From an uncultured Erysipelotrichaceae bacterium (lineage in GTDB: Bacteria > Bacillota_I > Bacilli_A > Erysipelotrichales > Erysipelotrichaceae): a stretch of DNA of 48,996 nucleotides. Made by a program: the position numbers and the translations under genes. Below the pieces are notes generated by a model, which worked only from the letters and a program-made list of their open reading frames with translations, did not search any database and was not told where the DNA came from. The stretch is taken from NCBI GenBank assembly GCA_900314905.1, contig OMXA01000014.1, forward strand, positions 1-48,996, given 5' to 3'. The stretch's first letter is position 1. Each line of letters begins with the position of its first letter. Below are positions 1 through 8,876 of the stretch, piece after piece.

Positions 1-22
1 GAGTATGAATATCTTTTACCAT
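1..22 (-). CDS. 5' end of a truncated minus-strand gene
   Basis: Only seven codons (MVKDIHT) lie inside the window; the rest is off the left edge. The call rests on the ribosome binding site: reading the minus strand, AAGGAG is followed by seven bases and then ATG, which is ideal spacing. It lies downstream of the membrane-protein gene ending at 95, in the same direction, and no clear terminator separates the two, so they may be co-transcribed. Function cannot be judged. Confidence 0.5.
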
Positions 23-94
23 GATCCTTCTCCTTAGCCTCTCTCTAGGATAGGGTCTTCGGCAGCCTTCAACAAGTTGCAGTCCTATTGACGC

Positions 95-1369
95 TTACAG
101 TTCGTCATTGATATGAGCCATTGTCTGAATGTAATAGTCCTCTTCTTCCGGACTCAGTTCGCTCTCATCGACTGCATCAAGTTTATCCATCATATCAGCA
201 TACTGACTCATGAATTCCGCGTACTTCGTCATCATCGTCAGATCTGAACTGTCATAGCTCCGCATGAACTCCCAGTAGGAATCAAAGAATGCTTCATAGC
301 TGTCCATCGCTTCCTTGAACTCGGGACGGATTCCGGAAGCAGCGGCTGATGACGCCTCCGGGGCAGAAGTCACTGCCGGAATCTGGGTCCTTTCCTGAAC
401 AGGCGACGCTTCTGCAGAAGGTTCTGAAGTCGACGTTGAGGCTGCTTCGTGCACTTCCAGAAGCAGATCCATCACATTTCCTGTTTTTCTGCGCAGAGTG
501 ACTTGTGCACCGCCTGCGGAAGTGCCGCTGAAGAAATTCTCATCGCTCATATAGTCCTGATCAAAGCCTGCGTTTTTCACTTCTGAAGCATAGGAACGGA
601 GCACTTCGCGGTCTATATCCGGAATCAGAATATGCAGGGTGTCTGAGGTATCTCTCTCAATGCATCCTCTGCTTACCGGAGGCGCCGGCAGCAACGACGC
701 CAGATCGCTGATCGGCCAGGTGAAATCGCTGTAGTCAGCAGGAGCTTGCAGACTGATCACCATTTCATCTGTGAAACAAGTTAGTTCCAGAACATATCCT
801 TCGCTGTCAGCAGCAGAATAATAATCTGTTTCATTGTCGGCATCGACGGTAAACCCGTTCTCCTTGCAGGCGAGTGTATATTCCTGAGCCTTGCGTTCAT
901 CATAATCTTCCGCCGTAATGAATAATTCTTCATCCGTGCTTAAGAAAACGGTTCCGAACTTCGTGTCAGCTTCCGGAATGCGGGCGGCCAGATCCGTTTC
1001 TGGCCAGACCAGCTGATTCCGCGCTTTCGCATTAAGCATTCTGAGATAGGGAACTGAAAGCACTGCGGACACCGCAAGGAAGATCGTCGCCGGCACCCTG
1101 CTAAGAGCCGGACTCCGTTTCGTGCCGGAAAGAATTCCCATCACGAGCAATGCGGTCTGTACCAGTGCAATCAGGACTACGATCGGCTTTTTCTCGAAGA
1201 ATCCTATGATCATGCCGAGAATCGCCAGAATCATCAGAATGATGATCCAGCGGCAGATCTTCGAATGATGGAACACCATAGTCACTTCTTTCTCATTTTC
1301 TTTCAGCCTGTCTTTGTATTCCTGTTTCTTCGGTTCTGCTTCTTCTATATGATCTGTTAAGGTTTTCAT
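95..1369 (-). CDS. Membrane protein with extracytoplasmic domain, DUF6591-like C-terminus
   Basis: A 424-residue protein of unknown function. After about 40 charged cytoplasmic residues it has hydrophobic segments near residues 40-58, 62-80 and 90-108. A long acidic region follows, then a Ser/Ala/Thr/Pro-rich linker, then a helical acidic end with repeated aromatic-Met spacing (YEAFFDSYWEFM, YAEFMSQYADMM). That end resembles the DUF6591-type domain of Bacillota surface proteins; this is family memory, not a search. I chose the ATG at 1369 because GGAGG sits eight bases before it; ATGs 6 and 15 bases further upstream overlap or precede that ribosome binding site. The predicted topology places the C-terminal part outside the cell. 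Confidence 0.7.
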   Translation of the reverse strand: MKTLTDHIEEAEPKKQEYKDRLKENEKEVTMVFHHSKICRWIIILMILAILGMIIGFFEKKPIVVLIALVQTALLVMGILSGTKRSPALSRVPATIFLAVSAVLSVPYLRMLNAKARNQLVWPETDLAARIPEADTKFGTVFLSTDEELFITAEDYDERKAQEYTLACKENGFTVDADNETDYYSAADSEGYVLELTCFTDEMVISLQAPADYSDFTWPISDLASLLPAPPVSRGCIERDTSDTLHILIPDIDREVLRSYASEVKNAGFDQDYMSDENFFSGTSAGGAQVTLRRKTGNVMDLLLEVHEAASTSTSEPSAEASPVQERTQIPAVTSAPEASSAAASGIRPEFKEAMDSYEAFFDSYWEFMRSYDSSDLTMMTKYAEFMSQYADMMDKLDAVDESELSPEEEDYYIQTMAHINDEL

Positions 1370-1569
1370 CTTCATTTCCTCCATAACAGGACTTGTTCAT
1401 TCTGCGAACCTGCTGGACGATTACCCATGCCAGGGAAAATCACAGATTATGAAAAAGATGCTATGATAAGAACAGTCACCAGTTCTCAGCTGCCCTAACG
1501 GCAGAAATACCGCAATCAAATTTCAGATCACACGGGAATTTATGCTATTGAAAGACAGGAGGAACGAAT

Positions 1570-1767
1570 ATGTACCCGGATCCGAAGCTAGACCAGAAAA
1601 ATGTGATCACAAAGAATGAAGCGTTCCAGAAAGAATATGACTCCGGAAGAAATCAGAAATCGGAAACGAATCATGCTGACTTCAGACAAGGACAGAGAGA
1701 CCGGAAAGTACTGGCAATTGTTCTTGCGGTGATTGCAGTTCTGATGATTCTTTCACGGATTTTCTGA
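1570..1767 (+). CDS. Small tail-anchored membrane protein
   Basis: A 65-residue protein I do not recognise. The first 45 residues are polar and charged, and the last 20 form one hydrophobic segment (VLAIVLAVIAVLMILSRIF), which suggests a tail-anchored inner-membrane protein with its N-terminus in the cytoplasm. AGGAGG at 1557-1562 lies seven bases before the ATG, which supports real translation. It is transcribed away from the membrane-protein gene at 95-1369 and followed by a gene-poor kilobase. No terminator was recognised just after its stop. Confidence 0.6.
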   Translation: MYPDPKLDQKNVITKNEAFQKEYDSGRNQKSETNHADFRQGQRDRKVLAIVLAVIAVLMILSRIF

Positions 1768-2462
1768 TCCAGAAAGAAAAACCGAGGGGAGGGGGGACAG
1801 ACCTTTAAGAAGAATAGCAGAAATAGCCTAGCTTCGAACCAATGGACAAAGCTTACCCACGATGTTCATCGGATTTCATCATGCAGAATACTTCGAATTC
1901 TCAGAAAACAGTAGGTAATAGGCAACATCTGCTGCAACGAACCGGAATAGGAGAAGAACGAGTCTGATATTTTAGTGATTTTTTTCACATATATGATTCC
2001 AGGAAAATCACTGAAACGATCCGGAGAAATGATCTGAAGGTTCGAGTCCAGGGATCTGATTGAAAGAAGTTCAGCGGAACCGAATTCCCTCGAAGCAGAT
2101 TAGAAGCGTCAGAGAGGATCAAGAAATCAAAACATCCGAAATAACGTTAAGCGATCTCAGCAAAATGATACGATGGCCAGAAATCGGATCCGGAATTATT
2201 ACAGCTGAAAAGCTGAACGTGAGCTCGCAATGATCAAAATAGCCGAAGGCATTGCAGGACCCTTAAGGCAGATTCAGACCCCATCTGATTCCAGAATCGC
2301 CGTATAAAAAAAGAGCCGGTGAACGATACCTCTTCGTCCCGAAATATGATGGAAAGTTCAGGATCCTGAATCATCTGCGATATTCCCAAAATAGTAGTGT
2401 CTCAATAACGGCTGTCTATTGACGGGCTGAATCTTTGATTGATAATGAAATTATGATTTTTC

Positions 2463-2480
2463 GCATAATGTATATTATGC
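2463..2480. repeat. Short perfect inverted repeat
   Basis: GCATAAT and ATTATGC form perfect 7-base arms around a 4-base centre (GTAT). It lies in the A/T-rich part of the gene-poor gap. It has the look of a dimeric repressor site, but no promoter was recognised next to it. Confidence 0.4.
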
Positions 2481-2527
2481 AATCTTTTTATAAGAGTTCT
2501 CTTTGATATTTCAATCATATTTGTCAG

Positions 2528-2611
2528 TTTCCAACCTTACCCTTAATCTTCCAACTTTATCCTTAATGAAAAGAATCACCCAAAAATTTTCTTTCCAAGT
2601 TTATCGTTAAT
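2528..2611. repeat. Three imperfect 20-base direct repeats
   Basis: Copies start at 2528, 2548 and 2592 and follow the pattern TTTCCAACYTTAYCCTTAAT with few differences. The first two are head-to-tail without a gap; the third lies 24 bases after the second. Multiple short repeats of this kind are known at the ends of IS21-family elements and as operators or iterons. No transposase remains nearby, so the origin is open. Confidence 0.6.
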
Positions 2612-2799
2612 CTGCGTCAAATAAAAAAGCCTTCACCGGGCTAAAGTAACGGAAATTACTATTTGACCACCATTCTATTCTTCGGATAAATTTAAAGCAC
2701 ATCTGATATCAGCCGGCAATTCAGAGACAAGCGATCCGGATGCTGATCACTGCTTGGATAAACAAGCCGGTTTCCATACCAGAACCACGCAAGTCGGGT

Positions 2800-2821
2800 T
2801 ATAATATCATTCGGCTGGAGG
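2800..2821 (+). promoter_or_regulatory. -10 element and ribosome binding site for the 2829 gene
   Basis: A perfect TATAAT at 2800-2805 is followed by GGAGG at 2817-2821, seven bases before the ATG at 2829. No good -35 was found at standard spacing. Confidence 0.5.
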
Positions 2822-2828
2822 AAACGTG

Positions 2829-3230
2829 ATGGATAGGAAAACAGCGTGGAAAACAAGACGTGCGGTATTCTATGGAGCATATTGTCTGATCATTGCGCTG
2901 CTCACGTTCCTCGCATCTCTTTATCTGCGCAGCAATCCGGCTGCAGCTGCCGATCGATCTGATTTCTTTTATCGGATGTTCCGCTACTGCTTGATTATCT
3001 TTGCGGTGACCGTCCCGTTTCTTAGCATCATCGGGTTCATCAATGGTCTTCAGGGAATGCATCGTCATCAGGGGAAGCTGAAATACCGCATTTTCGGGAT
3101 TGCTTCGTGCGGAATCTTTGCTGCTCTGACCATATATATGTTCTGCTGCATTGCGGTTCCTCTTCTGACGGATTACAAGCATGTTCTGAAGCTGGATCTT
3201 GTCAGTCTCCTGATGGAATGGCTCTTATGA
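2829..3230 (+). CDS. Small multi-spanning membrane protein, unknown function
   Basis: A 133-residue protein with three or four hydrophobic segments (about residues 12-32, 48-70, 88-112), a short basic N-terminus and no recognised catalytic motif. Two start codons sit side by side, GTG at 2826 and ATG at 2829; GGAGG at 2817-2821 is seven bases from the ATG, so that start is preferred. It resembles small DUF-type membrane proteins of Bacillota, but I cannot name a family. It converges on xerD and shares a bidirectional terminator with it. Confidence 0.65.
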   Translation: MDRKTAWKTRRAVFYGAYCLIIALLTFLASLYLRSNPAAAADRSDFFYRMFRYCLIIFAVTVPFLSIIGFINGLQGMHRHQGKLKYRIFGIASCGIFAALTIYMFCCIAVPLLTDYKHVLKLDLVSLLMEWLL

Positions 3231-3235
3231 AAAAC

Positions 3236-3268
3236 GAGATGCGGGAATGCATCTCATTTTTGTTTTTT
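3236..3268. terminator. Bidirectional terminator between the 2829 gene and xerD
   Basis: GAGATGC at 3236-3242 pairs with GCATCTC at 3249-3255 around a 6-base loop. T-rich DNA follows on the plus strand, and five Ts follow on the minus strand. The hairpin overlaps the xerD stop codon. Confidence 0.75.
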
Positions 3269-4198
3269 CTGTTTCTTCCATGGTCTGACTTCAATATTCC
3301 CGAGATCTTCATTCAATTCGCCAGGATGATATGCATCATAGCTTTTCCGGAGTGTCTCATTGCCAGTATGGGTATAGATCTGCGTTGTTGAGATGGAGCT
3401 ATGTCCGAGCATCTCCTGAATCGAGCGCAGGTCTGCACCTCCTTCCAGCATATGCGTGGCATAGCTGTGACGCAGCTTATGCGGAGTGAGTTTCTTTTTC
3501 ATGCCAAGTTCTGCTTTTTTTCTTCGCATGACTTCTTCGACCGACTGGGTCGTGACTCTTCTGCCGAGCCGGTTCACGAAAAAAAGATTGGACTTCTTCT
3601 TTTCATTCAGAGGCCTTACCACATCACGGTAATGCTTCAGAATCGGGATGCTGCCATAGGGGATCGGAACAATCCGTTCTTTATTCCCCTTTCCTTCCAC
3701 CCTCACAAAGCCGGTTTCCAGATCTACCCGATTCAGTGTCAAGCCGACAGCTTCAGATACTCTTAACCCGCAGGAATAGATGATTTCGAGAATGGCATGA
3801 TACAGACATTGACGCGGATCGGAATCATCAAAGCTGCCAAGCAGGTTTCTGATTTCTTCAACAGTTCCATAAACCGGAAGCCTGGAAGGTCCGCGATGAA
3901 CTTCCAGGCTGATGGTAGGATCCGGAATCTCATAAAGAAATGAAAGAAAATGATGAAACGAGCGGATGCTCGATGCCATCCGGGCAATGGAAGAAGGAGC
4001 TTTGTGCTCTGACTGCATTGTGATAAATGTTTCGACATCAGATGGTCTGATATCATCCGTATCACAGATTCCCTGCTCTTTCAGATAGTTCAGATACAGT
4101 CCCAGATCCTGCAGGTAAGAACTGACCGTGCGCGGACTCTTGCCTTCATTCATCGTAAGCTGTACTCGATAGCGCTCCAGAGCCTGTTCAGTCTTCAT
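3254..4198 (-). CDS. xerD: Tyrosine recombinase, XerC/XerD family
   Basis: A 314-residue site-specific recombinase, likely for resolving chromosome dimers at dif. An N-terminal SAM-like core-binding domain spans about 1-90 and the catalytic domain about 100-285. Catalytic residues are visible: R136 (GLRVSEA), K160 (EGKGNKER), H230 and R233 (HKLRH), H256 (LGHSS) and the nucleophile Y265 (TQIYTH). No integrase-type DNA-binding extension or phage genes are nearby, which favours a housekeeping role. Its start overlaps the end of dinB by 11 bases, so it is the last gene of the nusB-xerD operon. The extreme C-terminus (KKQKKQK) is encoded by the terminator region. XerD rather than XerC is my reading of overall similarity. 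Confidence 0.85.
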   Translation of the reverse strand: MKTEQALERYRVQLTMNEGKSPRTVSSYLQDLGLYLNYLKEQGICDTDDIRPSDVETFITMQSEHKAPSSIARMASSIRSFHHFLSFLYEIPDPTISLEVHRGPSRLPVYGTVEEIRNLLGSFDDSDPRQCLYHAILEIIYSCGLRVSEAVGLTLNRVDLETGFVRVEGKGNKERIVPIPYGSIPILKHYRDVVRPLNEKKKSNLFFVNRLGRRVTTQSVEEVMRRKKAELGMKKKLTPHKLRHSYATHMLEGGADLRSIQEMLGHSSISTTQIYTHTGNETLRKSYDAYHPGELNEDLGNIEVRPWKKQKKQK

Positions 4199-5357
4199 GG
4201 TGCTCCTTCAGGAGGGCACTTGCCCGCTTCAGCCGCAGACCGCCCAGTTCTTCATTCAGATCGCTGAGGATGCTGGCAGTTTCTTCTTTTTCAGATTCTT
4301 CCAGATTGAAAAGATTGCGGTCTTCCTGCTCTGAATGGAATTCGCTTACCGTAAGTCCCAGCAGCCGGACCGGATCCTGTTCCCAGTTCTCATTGAACAG
4401 ACGGATTCCCTGTTCAAACAGATCATCTGCTTTCCAGATCGGATGATCTGCATGCATGGAACGATCTGCATTGGAAAAATCAGCATAGCGGATCCGGATC
4501 GATACGAGAGATCCCCTCTTTCTTGCTTCTGCAAGTCTTTTCGACAGTCTTCTGGAAAGCGTGCGCAGCATTCCGCGCAGTTCATCATAGTCTGTAACAT
4601 CCTCGAGGAACGTCTCGCTCACTCCCATGGATTTCGGATCAGTCTCCAGTTCAATCTGCCGGTCATCATGCCCATTCGCACGGGCAATCATCTGTTCGGT
4701 ATTCTTCCCGAAAATCATCCGAAGCTGTTCCGGATCCTTCCATTGTGCCAGGTCTCCGATCGTGCGGATGCCGAGTTCTTCCAGATATGGCAGTGTCTTC
4801 TTTCCGACCCCGCGCATATCTCCGATCGTCAATGGCCAGAGCTTCTGCGGCACTTCGCGGATCCGGAGTACCGTAATCCCCATCGGCTTCTTCATATCAG
4901 AAGCCATCTTAGCAAGGAAAAGATTCGGACCGATGCCGATGGAGCACGGCAGGCCAAGCTCGTCTCTCACCCGATGCTGAAGCTGAAACGCAAGATCCAG
5001 AGGACGCGGAAAATGAAGGATGGCATCGGTCATATCTGCATAGCATTCATCAATGCTCGCCTGCTCCACGATCTGCGTATAGCTTCTGACAATTGCCATG
5101 AATTCATTGCTCAGCTCTTCATAATAATTGAAATGAGGTGCCACGACAGCAAGATCACGGCAGAGATTCCTTGCCTCTGCAATCGGCATTGCACTGTGCA
5201 CCCCATAAGCTCTTGCTTCATAGCTTGCGGTAGAAACCACGCTGCGGCGTGTCTGTCCTGACACTGCCAGCGGCTTCCCTCTCAGTGTCGGGTCCAGCAG
5301 ACATTCGGCATTTGCAAAGAAAGCATTCAGATCAATATGAAAATAAACCCTCGACAT
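4188..5357 (-). CDS. dinB: DNA polymerase IV (Y-family translesion polymerase)
   Basis: A 389-residue error-prone polymerase that bypasses DNA lesions. The metal-binding D9 (HIDLNAFFA) and the D103-E104 pair (SIDECYADMTD) are present. A thumb with helix-hairpin-helix (MRGVGKKTLPYLEELGI) and a little-finger domain follow. A possible beta-clamp motif (QEDRNLF) lies near residue 345, ahead of an unusually acidic tail. It starts three bases after recN ends and overlaps xerD, so it belongs to the same transcript. Confidence 0.95.
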   Translation of the reverse strand: MSRVYFHIDLNAFFANAECLLDPTLRGKPLAVSGQTRRSVVSTASYEARAYGVHSAMPIAEARNLCRDLAVVAPHFNYYEELSNEFMAIVRSYTQIVEQASIDECYADMTDAILHFPRPLDLAFQLQHRVRDELGLPCSIGIGPNLFLAKMASDMKKPMGITVLRIREVPQKLWPLTIGDMRGVGKKTLPYLEELGIRTIGDLAQWKDPEQLRMIFGKNTEQMIARANGHDDRQIELETDPKSMGVSETFLEDVTDYDELRGMLRTLSRRLSKRLAEARKRGSLVSIRIRYADFSNADRSMHADHPIWKADDLFEQGIRLFNENWEQDPVRLLGLTVSEFHSEQEDRNLFNLEESEKEETASILSDLNEELGGLRLKRASALLKEHHED

Positions 5358-5360
5358 GCC

Positions 5361-7007
5361 TTACTCCTGACTGGATCGATACAGTTCTCTTGCGGCTGCC
5401 CTGGAAGCGTCTGTGACCTTGCCGCTGGAAATCAGTGCAAGCTGCTCGACGAATTCTTTCTGCTTCAGCACGGTCACATGCGTATGCGTACGCCCGGAAG
5501 ATTCTTCCTTGGACACCAGATAGGCATGCTTTGCACAGGCAGCGACCGGTGCGAGATGGGTTACGCTGAATACCTGGCAGTCCTGTGAGATCGCCTTCAT
5601 CTTCTTTCCGATCGCTCCGGCGACTGGTCCGCTGACACCGGTATCGATTTCATCAAATATCACCGTCTGGATCCCCTGGAGCTTAGAGAAGATCTGTTTC
5701 AGCCCAAGCATCAGCCGGCTCAGTTCTCCGCCGCTGGCTGTTCTCGATAGCGGCTTGAGATCCTCGCCCTGATTCATGGAAATCAGAAATTCTACCCGGT
5801 CTATTCCGGATGCAGATGGCTTAGCAGAAACAATTTCCGTATGGAAACGCGCATTCGGCAACACAAGATCCTTCAGATTGTCTGCAACTGCAGAATCCAG
5901 AGAAGGAGCTCCTTTCCTCCGCAATTCAGAAAGCTGCTTTGCTGATTTCTCATAGACCGCATACGCATCATGGATCTTTTCATCCATCCGCTCCAGATAC
6001 TCTTTCCGATGGGAAATCCGCTCGACCTGTTCTTCCAGTTCTTTCTTCTTCTCCAGGATATCCTGGATCGTACGTCCGTATTTCCGCTTCATCTTCTGGA
6101 TCGTAAACAGGCGTTCTTCCATCTCGTTGACATCATCTTCGGAAAGATCCATATCTTCCAGAGTCTTCCTGAGCGTGTCCACCGCATCATTCAGATTGTA
6201 ATAGCTGTCGCTGATCTCTGTCTTTGCCTCAGCAAGCACATCACTGTCTTCCAGTGCCTGAACGGAACGATTGAGTTCATACAGCGGTTCGCTGATCGAA
6301 TGATCAAACAGATCCAGTATCCCGTTCAGCTTATCAAACGAAGCTTTGACTGTCTTGTACTGCTTTTCTTTCGCAAGAAGTTCTTCTTCCTCTTCTTCCG
6401 AAAGCCCTGCTTCCTCAATCTCGGAGATCTCGAAATTGAAATACTCCAGGTCATTCTCATTATAGGTTTCTGTCAGCGCCGCATCCCGTTCCTTCACGAG
6501 CCTGTCATAGACCGAAAAAGAATCAGACACCTGCTTCAGCAAAGCAGAATCATTCAGGTACTGATCCAAGAGATGGATATGCGAGCCCGCATTCAGCAGA
6601 TACTGACTGTCCCGCTGTCCGTGAATGTCAATCTCATTCTGAAGAACATCCTTCAGAAGCGACAGCGTTGCAATGCGATGATCAATCCGGACAGTGCTCT
6701 TGCCGCCTGCAGTAATCTCCCTCGTGAATGTCACTTCATCCGGCTCTGCTTCAAAGCCGGCATCCGCAAGAACAGCACATGCATGCGGATTCCGGGTCAG
6801 ATCGAACGTCCCTTCGACAATTGCTTTTTCAGCACCTCTGGAAACCAGTGAAGCACTTGCACGGTCGGCTTTCAATAGACTGATCGCATCGATCAGGATT
6901 GATTTTCCAGCCCCGGTCTCACCGATAAACGCACTGAATCCGTCATCAAAATCCAGATTCAGTTCATCAATCAGGACAAAATTCCGAATATAAAGGTGTC
7001 TGATCAT
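5361..7007 (-). CDS. recN: DNA repair ATPase RecN
   Basis: A 548-residue SMC-like protein of double-strand-break repair. Walker A is GETGAGKS at 29-36. Long coiled-coil arms fill about 150-370. The ABC signature (SGGELSRLMLGLKQ) and Walker B (TVIFDEIDTGVSG) lie near 430-470. Its start overlaps the end of dxs by four bases. In many Bacillota tlyA and argR stand between dxs and recN; here they are absent. Confidence 0.95.
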   Translation of the reverse strand: MIRHLYIRNFVLIDELNLDFDDGFSAFIGETGAGKSILIDAISLLKADRASASLVSRGAEKAIVEGTFDLTRNPHACAVLADAGFEAEPDEVTFTREITAGGKSTVRIDHRIATLSLLKDVLQNEIDIHGQRDSQYLLNAGSHIHLLDQYLNDSALLKQVSDSFSVYDRLVKERDAALTETYNENDLEYFNFEISEIEEAGLSEEEEEELLAKEKQYKTVKASFDKLNGILDLFDHSISEPLYELNRSVQALEDSDVLAEAKTEISDSYYNLNDAVDTLRKTLEDMDLSEDDVNEMEERLFTIQKMKRKYGRTIQDILEKKKELEEQVERISHRKEYLERMDEKIHDAYAVYEKSAKQLSELRRKGAPSLDSAVADNLKDLVLPNARFHTEIVSAKPSASGIDRVEFLISMNQGEDLKPLSRTASGGELSRLMLGLKQIFSKLQGIQTVIFDEIDTGVSGPVAGAIGKKMKAISQDCQVFSVTHLAPVAACAKHAYLVSKEESSGRTHTHVTVLKQKEFVEQLALISSGKVTDASRAAARELYRSSQE

Positions 7008-8863
7008 AACAACTCCATCAATTTCTCATAGAGCGAATTCAGGTCGATTCCTTCATCTCTGCGCAGCAGATTCACTGCTCCCTGCTGCACGTATTCATCC
7101 CCGATCCCCATCCGGGTAAGATTCATCGTCTGATGGCTGTCGCACAGATACTCAAGAATGGAAGCCGCAAGACCGGATTCCTTGAGATCAGTCTCAAACA
7201 CGATGACCGGAATCCTGCGCTTTGCAAACTGATCAATGCAGCCAGTATCAATCGGCTTGAAGAACCGGCAGTTCACCACAGTGACCGGAAGATCATTGAC
7301 CTGGATCTTGCTCAGAATCCGATCCACATCCGGGCCATAGGCAAATACTGCTGCCTTGTTTCCCGGAGCATCATGGAAGACACTCCAGCTTCCTACCTGG
7401 ATCAATTCCGCAGCAGGGAGCTGCCTGCAGCTGATCTCCCCGCGCGGATAGCGGATCGCAAACGGATGTCTGGAGGCAAATGCAGTCTTCAGGAGAGACC
7501 TCGCCTCAGCAGCATCTTTCGGCTGCGAAAGAATCAGGTTCGGAATCGGTTTCAGGAAACCGATATCAAAAACGCCATGGTGAGTTTCGCCGTCCTCGCC
7601 GACCAGGCCTGCCCGGTCGATGCCGATCACTACCGGCAGATCCTGCCGGCAGATATCATGGTTGATTTCATCATAAGCACGCTGCAGGAAAGAACTGTAG
7701 ACCGCCATGAACGGATGCATGCCGGAAATGGAAAGCCCGGCCGCAAAGGTTGCAGTATGTTCTTCCGCAATGCCGCAGTCAAAAGAACGCTCCGGATATT
7801 TCGCAAAGAATTCATTCAGTGCGCTGCCATTGATCATTGCCGGAGTGAGTGCGACAATCGACTGATCCTGCTCCGCAAGTTCTGTTACAGTGTCCGCGAT
7901 CAGAGCAGACCAGGAACGGAAGCCTGCCGGAGTTTCATGAAGCTGCTTGCCGGTATTGATATCAAACGGACCGACTCCATGCCATACGCCTTTGCGGTCT
8001 TTCTCACATGGAGCATATCCTCTGCCTTTCTGGGTGATCACATGAACCACCACCGGTCCTCCATGTTCTCTTGCCACCGTCAGCACCCGGATCAGATCCC
8101 GGATATTATGACCGTCAACCGGTCCCATGTATTCCAGATTGAATTCCCCGAAAATTCCCTGATCCACCAGGGAATTCTTGACGGAATCCTTGAAGTTCTT
8201 CATGCCATGATACATGACTTTGCCGAACTCGCTCTGATTCAGGCCGACTTTCATATTGTTCTTGAATTCATTATAGCTTCGGCCTGCCCGGAGTCTTGCA
8301 AAGCCTCTCGTCATAGCTCCGACATTGCGGGAAATAGACATGTTATTGTCATTGAAGACAATCACCATATCGCGATGTTCCGAGCCGATCTCGTTCAGGG
8401 CCTCCATGGCCAGACCAGACCCGAGCGCACCATCGCCGATGACTGGAACAATGCTGTAATGATCATGGTGAAGATCTCTGGCAACCGCCATGCCCAGGGC
8501 CGCGCTGAGACTCGTGCTGGAATGTCCTGCTTCCCAGACATCATGCTCGCTTTCCCGGCATTTCTCAAACCCGGAGATGCCGCCGTACTGACGAAGCGTC
8601 GGAAACTCGGCTGCTCTGCCTGTCAGGATCTTATGCGTATAGCACTGGTGACCGACATCAAAGAAGATCTTGTCTACCGGAGAATGAAACACATAATGGA
8701 GCGCAATGGTCAGCTCGATGACTCCGAGATTGCTGGCCAGATGCCCTCCTGTTTTTGAAATATTCTCGATAAGAAAAGTCCTGATCTGTGCAGCAAGTTC
8801 GTTCAGTTCGCTGACACTCATGTCTTTCAGGAATTCAGGATTCTGAATCTTCGTAAGATCCAT
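7004..8863 (-). CDS. dxs: 1-deoxy-D-xylulose-5-phosphate synthase
   Basis: A 619-residue thiamine-diphosphate enzyme that condenses pyruvate and glyceraldehyde 3-phosphate, the first step of the MEP isoprenoid pathway. Seen: catalytic H41 (GGHLASN), the ThDP motif GDG at 143-145 with the downstream NDNNMS, the second transketolase domain with the catalytic Glu (CGIAEEHTA), GEDGETHHG, and a C-terminal domain. Length is normal. AGGAG lies before the start, inside the end of ispA. It supplies the pathway whose C5 units are used by the IspA encoded just upstream. Confidence 0.97.
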   Translation of the reverse strand: MDLTKIQNPEFLKDMSVSELNELAAQIRTFLIENISKTGGHLASNLGVIELTIALHYVFHSPVDKIFFDVGHQCYTHKILTGRAAEFPTLRQYGGISGFEKCRESEHDVWEAGHSSTSLSAALGMAVARDLHHDHYSIVPVIGDGALGSGLAMEALNEIGSEHRDMVIVFNDNNMSISRNVGAMTRGFARLRAGRSYNEFKNNMKVGLNQSEFGKVMYHGMKNFKDSVKNSLVDQGIFGEFNLEYMGPVDGHNIRDLIRVLTVAREHGGPVVVHVITQKGRGYAPCEKDRKGVWHGVGPFDINTGKQLHETPAGFRSWSALIADTVTELAEQDQSIVALTPAMINGSALNEFFAKYPERSFDCGIAEEHTATFAAGLSISGMHPFMAVYSSFLQRAYDEINHDICRQDLPVVIGIDRAGLVGEDGETHHGVFDIGFLKPIPNLILSQPKDAAEARSLLKTAFASRHPFAIRYPRGEISCRQLPAAELIQVGSWSVFHDAPGNKAAVFAYGPDVDRILSKIQVNDLPVTVVNCRFFKPIDTGCIDQFAKRRIPVIVFETDLKESGLAASILEYLCDSHQTMNLTRMGIGDEYVQQGAVNLLRRDEGIDLNSLYEKLMELL

Positions 8864-8876
8864 AGAAAAAGCACTC

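Larger units (their letters stand above)
1768..2828. other. Gene-poor 1-kb gap
   Basis: No frame with credible coding character spans this stretch; stops are dense in all frames I read. It appears more A/T-rich than its neighbours, especially 2420-2620. It contains a short inverted repeat at 2463-2480, three copies of a 20-base repeat at 2528-2611, and a promoter-like -10 element just before the next gene. It could be decayed coding or mobile DNA, but I could not identify a parent sequence. Confidence 0.6.

Noticed and set aside
3254-4198. Integrase of a mobile element
   Set aside because: The recombinase is XerC/XerD-like in length and motifs, is embedded in a housekeeping operon, and has no attachment-site repeats or cargo beside it.
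7133-8758. 541-codon open frame opposite dxs, and similar long frames opposite valS (39512-41056), hydA (22540-23679) and proS (20576-21970)
   Set aside because: All are antisense shadows of confidently identified genes and lack any recognisable domain.
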